Of a DNA stretch of 64,000 bases, positions 9,242 through 17,171 are shown piece after piece. Under the pieces are notes generated by a model that had not been told where the DNA came from, made no database searches, and was given only the letters and a program-made list of their open reading frames with translations. This DNA is from Methylobacterium longum (GTDB lineage Bacteria; Pseudomonadota; Alphaproteobacteria; Rhizobiales; Beijerinckiaceae): NCBI RefSeq assembly GCF_022179385.1, contig NZ_BPQS01000023.1, forward strand, positions 1-64,000. The letters are read 5' to 3'. Position 1 is the stretch's first letter. Each line of letters begins with the position of its first letter. The translations under genes were made by a program, and so were the position numbers.

Positions 9242-9261
9242 ACAAAAATGCTGATTTTTGT
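9242..9261. repeat. Perfect 8-bp hairpin, ACAAAAAT/ATTTTTGT
   Basis: ACAAAAAT, a four-base loop GCTG, then ATTTTTGT. The stem is perfect and AT-only at its centre, which is unusual in this GC-rich sequence. It could serve as a terminator for leftward or rightward transcription, or as a structural element at an origin. Confidence 0.45.
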
Positions 9262-9367
9262 TCGGCGCCTCGCGTTTGTATGCCCGCCCAAATGAGCAAA
9301 TAGGTTATTGACGAGTATCCTAGTTGTTCATATTCATGGCATGTCGCTTTTTGGAGCGCGGCGCGCA

Positions 9368-10534
9368 ATGCCAGATGAACAGGCCGATGGCCGCTTACCC
9401 GGAGACGCGCGGCTCGACCGCGTCCTGGAAGCGATCGTTGGGGGCAAGGACAGGGAGCGCGCGCGCGCCTATATCGAGGGCTTATGCGGTGACCGCAGCC
9501 GGAAGACAGTCCGCTCCATCGCGGGATCCTCGCAACCGAAGGGCCGCGTACAGCTGCAACGGTTCCTCACCGACGTTGCGCGCGACTGCAGCATCCTCTG
9601 CGATCAGCTCGCGTTGGAGGCGAACGACCTCGTCGGCGGCGACCGCGCTTGCCTCGTCGTCGACGATATTGTGCTGCCGAAGAAGGGGACGGCGTCGGTC
9701 GGGGTGGCACGGCGGGTCGACAGTGCGACCGGCAAGCGTGCCAACTTCCAGGCTCTGGTCTCCTTATCGCTCGCCTCGGAGGGCAAGACCATCCCGGTCG
9801 CCATCCGACTGGTTCTCCCCCGCGCATGGATCGACGATCCGGCCAAGCGCTTGGCGGCGGGGATACCCGAGGCTCTGAGCGCCGCCGATGATCAGGCCGC
9901 CTATGAGACTGATTGGATCGTCGTACGGGAGATCGGACGACTGCGCGATCTCGGCGTAAGGTTCGGTGTCGTCGTCGCCCCGGTGCATTGCGGCACCGAA
10001 TACTTCCGGGAAAAACTCGCGGAGTGGGAGACCGGATGGGTGCTGCCGATCTCAGAGCGCGACGAATTTTACCAGAGGGAAAATAAATCAACGTCTCAGG
10101 GTAAAAGGCATAACGTCAAATTCAAAGCAGAAGCTGAAAGAGCTTTTGATATTATCCACCGCGATTCCGGTCGGCAGATGAGGCGATGCGACTGGTCGGG
10201 CAAATATGAGCCGGTGATTGCTAAATTCCAAGATGTATCCCGGACCAAGCCGCAGCGCGATAGGCATGGGGCAATGACTTCGCCGGGAAGGGTATGGATA
10301 TGGATGCAGTCGAACGGCAGAAATCAGTCAAGTTGGTGGATGTCAAACCTTCCGCCAAATACTGCCGAGGTTCGCCTAGTGGACTCGATTCGGAATCTTT
10401 GGCTCGTCCGCGAAATGATTGAACGGGTTAAGGGCGAATTCGGGCTTACCGCTTATCAGGGCCGATCTTGGGTAGGGCTGCACCGACATGCCTTGATGGT
10501 GTGCCTTGCGGCGCTCCGGGAGTGCAAGTGCTGA
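9368..10534 (+). CDS. IS701-family-like DDE transposase
   Basis: About 388 residues. The signature VVDDIVLPKKGTASVGVARR, with its Asp pair and Lys-Gly-Thr, followed by ALVSLSLAS and a PVAIRLVLPRAW segment, is characteristic of IS701-family transposases; the C-terminus (LVREMIERVKGEFGL, then AYQGRSW and GLHRHALM) carries the Glu-containing closing motif. The start is uncertain: ATG 9368 is used because GGAG lies upstream, but 9308 (TTG) and 9341 (ATG) are also open. Bases about 10060-10460 are much richer in A+T than the rest of the gene, which is odd. No terminal repeats could be defined. Confidence 0.7.
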   Translation: MPDEQADGRLPGDARLDRVLEAIVGGKDRERARAYIEGLCGDRSRKTVRSIAGSSQPKGRVQLQRFLTDVARDCSILCDQLALEANDLVGGDRACLVVDDIVLPKKGTASVGVARRVDSATGKRANFQALVSLSLASEGKTIPVAIRLVLPRAWIDDPAKRLAAGIPEALSAADDQAAYETDWIVVREIGRLRDLGVRFGVVVAPVHCGTEYFREKLAEWETGWVLPISERDEFYQRENKSTSQGKRHNVKFKAEAERAFDIIHRDSGRQMRRCDWSGKYEPVIAKFQDVSRTKPQRDRHGAMTSPGRVWIWMQSNGRNQSSWWMSNLPPNTAEVRLVDSIRNLWLVREMIERVKGEFGLTAYQGRSWVGLHRHALMVCLAALRECKC

Positions 10535-10660
10535 CATCAGCCGTGTGGCTCTTGCCCCTCGCGATCCCGTTCCGATGCACGGATCGGCCCGGATATGCGA
10601 CGGGCTCGATCCCGGGACTGTAATCATCGGTGGACGGCGGGGACACCGCCATCCTACCCA

Positions 10661-11272
10661 TCAGAGCTTTGCGCGGGTCCTTTTGCGTTTCGGCTTGGAA
10701 AGCGGTGTCTCGGGTGCATCCCCTTCCGGTGCTGCCTTTGCCGTAGGTTCTTCCGCGGCTAGCTCGACTGCCGTTGATGCCTCTTCCTGGACCACGGTCG
10801 TGTCCATGGGCTGGCTGCTCTGACCCTGAGGCGCCTCGGTTGCATCCGGGTTCGGTGCGGGAGGGGTTTCTACCGGCACCGCAACCTCCGCTCCCTCCCC
10901 TGTGATGAGCCGATCGAACGCCTCCGCCTCGTCGATCGAGCCGCCGATGATCGCTGCCGAAACCCGCCGCAGCGAGACACACAGCACCTCCATCCGCTCA
11001 GCCCGCTCGCCTAAAGCATCGGCTGCCACAATGATCTCTTCGCCGTTGCCGTCGCCCACCATCTCGATCAGCGCACGTATCCCGTCGATCTCCATTCCGA
11101 GCCCGCGACCGAAGCGCACAAAGCGCAGGCGTGCAACGTCCACCGATCCGTAGCGCCGCTGTCCCGTCCCCGTCCGTACTGGCTCAGGCAGCAGTCCCTG
11201 CCGCTCATAGTACCGGATCGTGGGGATCTTCACCCCTGCTCGTTCCGATAGCTCTTTGATCGTGATGCTCAT
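10661..11272 (-). CDS. MerR-family transcriptional regulator
   Basis: A 203-residue regulator. The N-terminal winged helix is typical: ITIKELSERAGVKIPTIRYY is the helix-turn-helix, and LPEPVRTGTGQRRY the wing with the conserved Arg-Arg-Tyr. A dimerisation helix follows to about residue 125. The last 75 residues are a Pro/Ala/Glu-rich linker ending in a Lys/Arg-rich tail, and there are no effector Cys pairs, so a metal sensor of the classic type is unlikely. ATG 11272 has GGAGG upstream. It is a single gene between the IS701-like transposase and the SH3/TM2 cassette; its target is not evident. Confidence 0.8.
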   Translation of the reverse strand: MSITIKELSERAGVKIPTIRYYERQGLLPEPVRTGTGQRRYGSVDVARLRFVRFGRGLGMEIDGIRALIEMVGDGNGEEIIVAADALGERAERMEVLCVSLRRVSAAIIGGSIDEAEAFDRLITGEGAEVAVPVETPPAPNPDATEAPQGQSSQPMDTTVVQEEASTAVELAAEEPTAKAAPEGDAPETPLSKPKRKRTRAKL

Positions 11273-11350
11273 TTCTGTCCTCCGCGTTCTGTGACGCGGC
11301 GGACCCTCCCCCATCCTACCGAGAGCTCAACGGGCCGATCTCGTAAAACT

Positions 11351-11382
11351 GTCTCCGGAAAACAGCTCAAAGGCCAAGCTTG
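11351..11382 (+). repeat. Left inverted repeat framing the SH3/TM2 cassette
   Basis: Contains GTCTCCGGAAAAC (11351-11363), eight bases, then GGCCAAGCTTG (11372-11382). The same two blocks occur inverted at 12565-12606. The first block resembles the GTCTCAGAAAAC core of Tn21-type Tn3-family terminal repeats (comparison from memory). Confidence 0.5.
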
Positions 11383-11458
11383 GCATTGTCGAAATGAGCA
11401 TCTTCGTGCAAACCCTCGTTTTCAGGACATGCTGCACTGCGCTGACGACTTCGCATCA

Positions 11459-12154
11459 TCAATAACGGCGCAGAACATCCCGGCACGCGAACCACCAGAG
11501 GTTGTTCTCGTCGAAGTCAGACCGGGCAGGCTCGACGCCGGCACCCTGCTTGTCCTCGATGCGGGTTGAGTACCCTGGGGGATCGCCGGTCAGACGGATC
11601 ACCTCCGAGCGCCCCGGGCGGCAGTCGACGAGCTGCGACGTGACGGTCACCTCGTTCGGTACGTCGCCCGTCTTGGGCTGGCTGATGACTGTCTGCGTGA
11701 GAACCTTCCAGCGCCCGTCGCCCGCCGCCGTCTTCTCGATCGCTGTGGAAGTGGCGACGAAGCCCTCGGGACCCATTTGGGCGTCGGAGACGCTGTAGGG
11801 CTTCAGCACCTCGGCGTCCTCGCGCAGGAACCGGGCGGACGCCCAGCCGACGAAGCTGCTGATGCGGACCTTGCACCAGAGCTGATTGCGGGCTGGCTCG
11901 ATGTCTGCCGGCGCTTGCCCGGTCTTCCCGTCCACGCAGCCGAGGTTCTCCAGCCCACGGGTCTGCGGCGGCAGCCCGGTGATCTTCCGCGCGCTCGCGT
12001 TTGGCTGCGCTCGCAAAGCCAAAGTGTCGTCCGCCCGCACGTCCCGGACCGCGAACCGATCCGGGCCGTCCGCCGTCGCTTGGGCGGGGCCGCCGGCGAA
12101 CGCGCACGCTACCGCCAGCGACGACAAGCCTACCCGAGTCGTGCTGTGGTCCAT
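11459..12154 (-). CDS. Secreted bacterial SH3-domain protein
   Basis: A 231-residue protein with a signal peptide (GLSSLAVACAFAGGPAQA, cleavage likely near residue 27). Residues 33-113 form an SH3b-like domain: RFAVRDV, then LALRAQPN (the usual L-x-L-R-x-x-P motif), KITGLPP and a closing WCKVRISSFVGWASARFL. The remainder (120-231) looks like a second beta-rich unit with Cys residues that could pair. Bacterial SH3 modules bind cell-wall peptides or act as scaffolds. It follows the TM2 gene by seven bases and is co-transcribed with it. The pair is enclosed by inverted repeats. Confidence 0.65.
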   Translation of the reverse strand: MDHSTTRVGLSSLAVACAFAGGPAQATADGPDRFAVRDVRADDTLALRAQPNASARKITGLPPQTRGLENLGCVDGKTGQAPADIEPARNQLWCKVRISSFVGWASARFLREDAEVLKPYSVSDAQMGPEGFVATSTAIEKTAAGDGRWKVLTQTVISQPKTGDVPNEVTVTSQLVDCRPGRSEVIRLTGDPPGYSTRIEDKQGAGVEPARSDFDENNLWWFACRDVLRRY

Positions 12155-12161
12155 GCCGTCC

Positions 12162-12509
12162 TCACTGCCGGGGAAGAAAGGGTGACGTACCGCCCGCGAT
12201 CTGTTCGGGCATCGTCGGCATCACCCCACCGGGCACGGCGTTCACCGTGACGTTGAACACCGGGGCGACCGTGCTCGACGGGGCGAACTGCTGGCCACCA
12301 CCGCCACGACCGCCCTCGCTGTTGGCCACCCGGACCATGTCGCCGAGGCGGAACAGATCGATCAGCTGGCCGATCCCGCACAGGCCGAGCGTGAAGAACC
12401 ACAGCAGCCCCGTCCAAAACCGTCCGATGTAGATCCGGTGCAGGCCGCACAGCAGGAACAGCCCGCAACCCCAGAGGATGAATGCCACGAACCCACTCTT
12501 CCGTCCCAT
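12162..12509 (-). CDS. TM2-domain membrane protein
   Basis: A 115-residue inner-membrane protein. Two hydrophobic helices (about residues 5-25 and 32-55) are joined by LHRIYIGRFW, the short loop that defines the TM2 domain, and DLFRLGDMV follows. The C-terminal half is Gly/Pro-rich and probably cytoplasmic or periplasmic and unstructured. ATG 12509 is supported by GGGAGAAG upstream. TM2 proteins have no established bacterial function. It forms an operon with the SH3-domain gene. Confidence 0.7.
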   Translation of the reverse strand: MGRKSGFVAFILWGCGLFLLCGLHRIYIGRFWTGLLWFFTLGLCGIGQLIDLFRLGDMVRVANSEGGRGGGGQQFAPSSTVAPVFNVTVNAVPGGVMPTMPEQIAGGTSPFLPRQ

Positions 12510-12564
12510 CACGCTTCTCCCCGTCCAAGCCGCGCTGACCCGCTTCTGAGAGGCTGTGCAGCCG

Positions 12565-12606
12565 CAAGCTTGGCCGCTCTCAGACAAACCAGCGTTTTTC
12601 GGAGAC
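12565..12606 (-). repeat. Right inverted repeat framing the SH3/TM2 cassette
   Basis: On the minus strand it reads GTCTCCGAAAAAC (12606-12594), 18 bases, then GGCCAAGCTTG (12575-12565), mirroring 11351-11382 with a ten-base longer spacer. Confidence 0.5.
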
Positions 12607-12675
12607 CGGCGTCCGGGAGGATTTCAAAGAGGACAACGCGGCCTCCGTTGGCTCTCGAAACCGTCTCCGAGAAAG
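12577..12675 (+). promoter_or_regulatory. Dyad sites upstream of the serine recombinase, res-like
   Basis: A 30-base imperfect dyad (12577-12606; arms CTCTCAGACAAAC and GTTTTTCGGAGAC, 10 of 13 matching after inversion, spacer CAGC) is followed by a second palindromic block around 12653-12675 (TCTCG ... CGAGA, containing GTCTCCGAGAAAG). Resolvase genes of Tn3-type elements usually have two or three such sites in front of tnpR that act as crossover site and operator. The assignment is inferred from layout. Confidence 0.4.
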
Positions 12676-12720
12676 GGGCCGCGCCGGCGGGGCCTCCGCG
12701 GATGAGACACGGAGTGGAAC

Positions 12721-13317
12721 GTGCTGATTGGCTACGCACGAGTGTCGACGCAGGACCAGAGCCCTGAGCTCCAGGTCGATGCTCTCGAACGTGCTGGATG
12801 CGACCGGCTATACGTCGAGAAGGCATCGGGGGCGCAGCGCGATCGGCCGGAGCTCAAGGCGGCGTTGGCATCGGTTTCCGCGGGCGACACGATCGTCGTG
12901 TGGAAGCTCGACCGCGTGGCGCGCTCACTGAGCCAACTGATCGCTACGTTCGACGATCTAGATCGGCGTGGGATCGGGCTTTGCTCGCTGACGGAGGCAA
13001 TCGACACGACGACCTCCGGAGGCAAGCTCGTGTTCCACATCTTCGGCGCGCTGGCAGAGTTTGAGCGGTCGATCATCCGTGAGCGGACAATGGCTGGGCT
13101 GTTGGCGGCGCGAGCACGGGGAAGACGCGGTGGGCGGCCGAAGGTGCTGAGCGCTTCCGATCTCGACGTAGCAAGGGTGCTGTTGCGGGATGGTACGTTG
13201 ACGGTCAGTGCAGTCGCTGAACGGCTCGGGGTGACGGCTTCAACCCTGTACCGCTACCTTCCGGCCGCCCGCTCGGCCCACCTGGAAAATGTGGTCGAGC
13301 CGGTATCGACACCCTGA
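12721..13317 (+). CDS. Serine recombinase (resolvase/invertase family)
   Basis: A 198-residue small serine recombinase. The catalytic Ser lies in GYARVST (Ser9), Arg residues follow in the VWKLDRVARS segment, and the E-helix EFERSIIRERT is intact. A GRRGGRPK linker leads into a C-terminal helix-turn-helix (LTVSAVAERLGVTASTLYRYL, residues about 160-180). It starts with GTG after a weak GGAG site. Size and domain order are those of Tn3-type TnpR or Pin/Hin proteins. No transposase gene is next to it, so it may resolve or invert the SH3/TM2 cassette region or be a transposon remnant. Confidence 0.85.
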   Translation: MLIGYARVSTQDQSPELQVDALERAGCDRLYVEKASGAQRDRPELKAALASVSAGDTIVVWKLDRVARSLSQLIATFDDLDRRGIGLCSLTEAIDTTTSGGKLVFHIFGALAEFERSIIRERTMAGLLAARARGRRGGRPKVLSASDLDVARVLLRDGTLTVSAVAERLGVTASTLYRYLPAARSAHLENVVEPVSTP

Positions 13318-13925
13318 CGGCACGCGTGGAAGGTGGGCCGAATTAGACAGTTGGGCCACTGCGTCGAGATCCATGAACAAGCATCAAAACGGCTAACCCG
13401 TTGTCTGACAAGCGATTATATGAACGCACTCTGATGCTGAACGAATGAGCAGAATGATAGCAGTGTCGTTCTTATATCGGTTTTCTCGCAGTTATCTCGA
13501 CTATGCTCATATCACTGCTGACGAGAATTGGTATTCGCCAGACTCGGCCATTGATAGCAAATTGAGCAGTGCTCGCTATGAAATGGGTTTCGGCATCTAG
13601 TGTTGTCCAACAATTACGGATTTAGTGCACCCGGATCGAGGCTAGCGCACGCGTAGAGTGGATTGCGATCTATGTCCGCTTCCCGTCAGCAGACATTCGG
13701 CTTTGCGCCCACACCAGCCATCCGACCGTCTTCGCCAGCATCTCCAAAGCGGATATCGGCTCAGGTGGATTAAAGGTCACAACTGCGAGTGAATAGTCCT
13801 GCTAGCTTCGCGACTGGTCGGCACCACGTGGGCGCGCCGGCATCGCGCTCTCGGCTGCGGTTCGACGGACGTCAGCTACTCAACCAAGGCAGCCGAAGCG
13901 CGGCCGTGCTCAATAGCCACCACGG
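13318..13925. other. Mostly non-coding region with a dispersed repeat copy
   Basis: Apart from a doubtful 51-codon frame (13445-13600) no gene is evident. Bases about 13672-13765 contain a copy of the island's dispersed repeat: GTCCGCTTCCC, TTCGGCTTTGCGCCC and AAGCGGATATCGG. The part before 13600 is richer in A+T than average. Confidence 0.5.
13445..13600 (+). CDS. Possible small protein, 51 aa
   Basis: An open frame from ATG 13445 to TAG 13600. The peptide begins MSRMIAVSFLYRF and has an acidic, aromatic middle (YAHITADENWYSP). Composition is protein-like, but no clear ribosome site precedes it and it lies in AT-richer sequence where short frames are less informative. Function unknown. Confidence 0.2.
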   Translation: MSRMIAVSFLYRFSRSYLDYAHITADENWYSPDSAIDSKLSSARYEMGFGI

Positions 13926-14234
13926 TCACGTCGCTTTGGTCCAAGCCGGCTGCCGGCGCAACGCAGGTTGCGCAAGCCATGCGGTCATCAGCGCGTCAGC
14001 CGTGCAGCCGATCTGGTCAGACTTCCGCCATGCCGCACGGCAGACGAGCGCCTCGCCTGTTTCGTCTACCGTGAGGATGAAAGCATCTGGCAGTTCATCG
14101 GCGCACGGCAGCGTGACCCGGATGCCGCTCGCGGATCGATCGGAGACGATGCATGGCATGGTCCTGTGCTCATCGGCCAAGATTATACCGGTGATGTTCA
14201 GGCGCGTACGAATTTCTGTCCGACGCTCAGTCAT
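13926..14234 (-). CDS. PilZ-domain protein
   Basis: A 102-residue single-domain protein. The two c-di-GMP-binding elements of PilZ are present: the N-terminal RxxxR stretch (RRTEIRTR, residues 4-11) and the DRSASG motif (D/N-x-S-x-x-G, residues 32-37), followed by beta strands GIRVTLP and AFILTVD. PilZ proteins bind cyclic di-GMP and modulate motility, exopolysaccharide or secretion systems. It stands alone, divergent from the metallophosphatase gene. The C-terminal 30 residues after a GCTAD segment complete the barrel. No partner in the window indicates its output. Confidence 0.75.
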   Translation of the reverse strand: MTERRTEIRTRLNITGIILADEHRTMPCIVSDRSASGIRVTLPCADELPDAFILTVDETGEALVCRAAWRKSDQIGCTADALMTAWLAQPALRRQPAWTKAT

Positions 14235-14333
14235 CCAAGGTGCTCTCAGCTACCTCGGGAAAGGAAGCACGACAGAGGTGCAAAACGCGTGTCGAGGAAC
14301 GGTCGAATTGTCTGAATCTGAGCGGAACAGGAT

Positions 14334-14990
14334 ATGCTGACCTACGCCATCGGCGACATCCACGGCTGCGCCGACCATCTGCGCCAGCTGCTCGCCGACA
14401 TCGAGGAGCACAGGGCTAGCAGGCCGCGGAAGCTCGTCTTCCTGGGCGACTACATCGATCGAGGGCCCGACAGCGCCGGCGTCATCGAAGTCCTCCGCGC
14501 GTTGCAGGGGAGCGAAGCGCAGGATGTGGTCTGCCTGATGGGCAACCACGAGGACCTGATGATCAACGCTTTCCATACGCCGGGCGAGCGGCTGAACTGG
14601 CTCATGAACGGTGGGAACAAGGCTCTCATGTCGTTTGGGATCGACGGGCCGGAGAAGCTACCCGGCGACGTCGTTCGATGGGTCAAAAGGCTGCCCACCG
14701 CCCACGAGGATGCGCTTCGCTACTATGTTCATGCGGGCTTCCGGCCTAGGGCGCCTGCACCGGATCCGGACGATCATGCCCGGCTCTGGATCCGTGAGCC
14801 GTTCTTGTCCGAGGATTACGATTTCGGGAAGCTCGTCGTGCACGGCCATACGCCACTTGTCCTCGGTGAGCCGGACGTGCGTCGGCATAGGGTCAACCTC
14901 GACACGGCTTGCGTCTTCGGTGGTCATCTGACTGCGGCCGTCTTCACCGACGAGCGACCTCACCCAGTCGAGTTCCTTCAAGTCGGATAG
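14334..14990 (+). CDS. Metallophosphoesterase, PP1/PrpA-like serine/threonine phosphatase
   Basis: A 218-residue cytosolic enzyme of the calcineurin-like superfamily. All metal-ligand motifs are seen in order: GDIHG (residues 7-11), GDYIDRG (38-44), GNHE (about 70-73), a single His before AGFRPRAP, and HGHTP near residue 170. This set matches the bacteriophage-lambda/PrpA group that dephosphorylates proteins or small phosphoesters with Mn2+. ATG 14334 is preceded by an AGGA-like site. The gene stands alone and downstream sequence has no partner gene. Confidence 0.85.
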   Translation: MLTYAIGDIHGCADHLRQLLADIEEHRASRPRKLVFLGDYIDRGPDSAGVIEVLRALQGSEAQDVVCLMGNHEDLMINAFHTPGERLNWLMNGGNKALMSFGIDGPEKLPGDVVRWVKRLPTAHEDALRYYVHAGFRPRAPAPDPDDHARLWIREPFLSEDYDFGKLVVHGHTPLVLGEPDVRRHRVNLDTACVFGGHLTAAVFTDERPHPVEFLQVG

Positions 14991-15112
14991 AGGCATCATC
15001 ATCGGACCACACTGACGACGTACCCATCCCTGGCGAACGCCGGTGGCGCGTCACCGTCTTGCCACATACTTTAACGTGTGGACACGGATGTTAATTTCCT
15101 CGATAGTCTTCT

Positions 15113-15481
15113 TCAGGATGCTGGCCGCGCCACATTGAGCTGCATCTCCATGCGATGACCGGCGAGGTGGGCCACGTGCGACTTGCAGTCCAGCACGGTC
15201 ATGCTGCGGGCAGCTTCAAAGCCCAGAAGGTCGCCGATCGTGACTGCGACCTTGCTGCACTGGGCGTAGTCGACGATCTCCTGGCGATCCGCGATGGTGC
15301 AATAGCCGAAGACGCCGGGCTTGAGGCTGCCATCCTCCATCTGCACGCCTTGCATCGGCGGAATGAATGCCGTCGGACATCGCCTGAGTGAAAGGCAATC
15401 CTTGGCGCGCTGGCTGACACACTCGTCGGTGTCAGGCGTGTGCCGAAGCCTCACGCCGGCCGTATGTTGCAGAGGACACAT
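15113..15481 (-). CDS. Hypothetical protein downstream of the P450
   Basis: A frame of up to 122 codons that overlaps the 3' end of the P450 gene by 31 bases. The part from about residue 43 (MQGVQMEDGS) onward looks protein-like, with GVFGYCTIADR and LLGFEAARSMTVLDCKS segments; the first 40 residues read less well. A later ATG could be the real start. No family recognised. The overlap would suit co-transcription with the P450. Confidence 0.35.
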   Translation of the reverse strand: MCPLQHTAGVRLRHTPDTDECVSQRAKDCLSLRRCPTAFIPPMQGVQMEDGSLKPGVFGYCTIADRQEIVDYAQCSKVAVTIGDLLGFEAARSMTVLDCKSHVAHLAGHRMEMQLNVARPAS

Positions 15482-16716
15482 CCGCTCCGGGGGCGCGCCG
15501 GAATGTAGGCTAGATCAATCCTGAGATCCTGGGGAGGAACCTCGTAGCGCATCGACCTTACCAGAAGGTCGGCGGCCGCGATGAGCAGAGTTTGCGTGAT
15601 GCCCTCGCCGGGGCAGCGGTGTCCGTCCGCGGCTGAGCCGCCGCCATGGGAGATCAAGTCAAACGCATCGATGGCGTCGGTGCAGAAGCGGTCTGGATCG
15701 AAGCGCTCCGGCGCCTGCCACCGATCCGGGTCGTGATTGGTGCCGTAGAGGTCCATGAGCGCCCAATCGCCAACCCTGAACGCATGACCTCGCCACTCAA
15801 AGGGCTCTCGGACCCGTCCGCCGATGAACGGGATAAACGGGAAGACCCGCCGCACTTCCAGGGCGAAACGCTGGCGCGAACTTTCGTCCCCATTGCGGAG
15901 AGCCTCGACCCAGTGAGGGTGCTCATGAAGCGCTATGGCCGCGAATACGACATAGCGGGCGTTCGCCACCGTCGGGCGCAGGACGTTGATGAGTTCCACG
16001 CCGGCTGTTTTGACATCAAGAAGGCGCCCGTCGGCGTCGCGATGGGTTGCGACGGTCCGGGCAGCACCCAGCGGGACTTCGCGGCGGCCACTCCGGATCT
16101 CTTCGATCGTTCGCCGCGCCCAGCGCTCGGTACGGGCGCGAAGCAGATGCCCCCGCCAATTGCGCGGTCCAACCGCGCCCGTGCCGGCGACCATGGCGGC
16201 AAACTCGACCGCCCGCGCGCTGATTTCCTCTGGGGCCAGCGGAAGACCGGCCCATTCGCACACCGCAGCCGTGATGACGCGGTGCGTCTCGTCGAGGAGC
16301 ACCACACTGTCCTTTGTCGCCCAGCGAAGCACGGCCTGGCGCCAGTGCTCAGCGAACAGGTCAGAGAAGCGCTGGAGAGCTTCTGCCCCGACCAGCGACA
16401 GAAACATCTCCTTGCGGTGACGATGGGCATCACCGTCCAAGACCATCACGCTTCCATGGTCCTGGATCAGCGCGAATGTGGTCGGCGGGAGCGCGTGTCG
16501 ACGCGTGAAGCGATGATGATCGTAGAAGCGTGACGCTGCCTCTCGACCTGACATGCAGACTACGGGACTCAACATGAGCCGCGCAGCGAACAGGTCCGAT
16601 CCGTACCGTCGGCAGCGGTTCGGGATGAACGCGTAACCTTCCGAGAGCAGCGACAAGGTGCTGTCCAGTGCACGATCTCGGGGTATCGCCGAGCTTGTTC
16701 GCCCGTTCAGCTTCAT
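15451..16716 (-). CDS. Cytochrome P450, CYP152-type fatty-acid peroxygenase
   Basis: A 421-residue haem enzyme. The Cys-ligand loop is SAADGHRCPGE with Cys368, the ExxR pair is Glu287/Arg290, and the I-helix carries NVLRPTVA with Arg247-Pro248 in place of the acid-alcohol pair of monooxygenases. That Arg-Pro and the HRCPGE loop define CYP152 enzymes (SP-alpha, BS-beta, OleT), which use hydrogen peroxide and the substrate carboxylate to hydroxylate or decarboxylate fatty acids without a redox partner. No ferredoxin or reductase gene is nearby, in agreement. The start has GAGAG upstream. Position alpha or beta of attack cannot be told from sequence alone. Confidence 0.85.
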   Translation of the reverse strand: MKLNGRTSSAIPRDRALDSTLSLLSEGYAFIPNRCRRYGSDLFAARLMLSPVVCMSGREAASRFYDHHRFTRRHALPPTTFALIQDHGSVMVLDGDAHRHRKEMFLSLVGAEALQRFSDLFAEHWRQAVLRWATKDSVVLLDETHRVITAAVCEWAGLPLAPEEISARAVEFAAMVAGTGAVGPRNWRGHLLRARTERWARRTIEEIRSGRREVPLGAARTVATHRDADGRLLDVKTAGVELINVLRPTVANARYVVFAAIALHEHPHWVEALRNGDESSRQRFALEVRRVFPFIPFIGGRVREPFEWRGHAFRVGDWALMDLYGTNHDPDRWQAPERFDPDRFCTDAIDAFDLISHGGGSAADGHRCPGEGITQTLLIAAADLLVRSMRYEVPPQDLRIDLAYIPARPRSGCVLCNIRPA

Positions 16717-17171
16717 CGCGGTTCTCTCAGAAGCTGTCGCGGACTGCGCCTTCTGACTTCGGTCAACATCCGCGAAGCCAAGCAGTTCACACCATCGGGT
16801 TCTACCGCCCTCAATCGGCGGGCGGCTGCTTCGGAGGACGTCAAGGGCGGGCAGTTACGGCCGAACTGGGTCGGCAAAGTCTCGTCTGCTTCTCCGCTGG
16901 AATTTTCTCTGAAGCGGACGAGCGGCTTTCGGCTAGGTTCGGTCATTCAGGGCTGCTCGGACCTCCGGCAAGCAGCCCTTCCGAAAGCCCGAGAAGAGTC
17001 GGGAGCGGGGGTCAAGCCGCGCCGGCCGAATGCCGGCAAGTGACGCCAAGCTGCCGCGCGAAGAGCTTGAGATCGACCGCTTCCGACGAGAGAGTGGACC
17101 AGTTGCTGCGGTACGTAGACCATTTCGTATGCTGTCGCGCCCGACGGCCACCCAGTGCCAGCCTCTGACCT
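16717..17171. other. Gene-free region with dispersed repeat
   Basis: No gene is supported. Around 16885-16955 there is a clear copy of the dispersed repeat (TGAAGCGGACGAGCGGCTTT then CGG), and a partial inverted copy near 16800. Confidence 0.55.

Larger units (their letters stand above)
8894..9367. other. AT-rich gene-free region with hairpins upstream of the HUH operon
   Basis: No convincing gene. The stretch is markedly richer in A+T than its surroundings and contains two inverted-repeat structures listed separately. It lies upstream of both the minus-strand HUH operon and the plus-strand IS701-like transposase, so it must hold promoters for both; no clear -35/-10 pair could be assigned. 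It is the best candidate for an origin or operator of the element. Confidence 0.4.

Noticed and set aside
5393..13351. Direct 13-base match CGAATTAGACAGT at 5393-5405 and 13339-13351, each near a recombinase gene
   Set aside because: Tempting as an attachment or res core, but dozens of 13-base coincidences are expected in 64 kb and flanks do not extend the match.
13789..14340. Rightward 183-codon frame across the PilZ gene
   Set aside because: Antisense to a PilZ domain with intact RxxxR and DxSxxG motifs; its own translation has no recognisable features.
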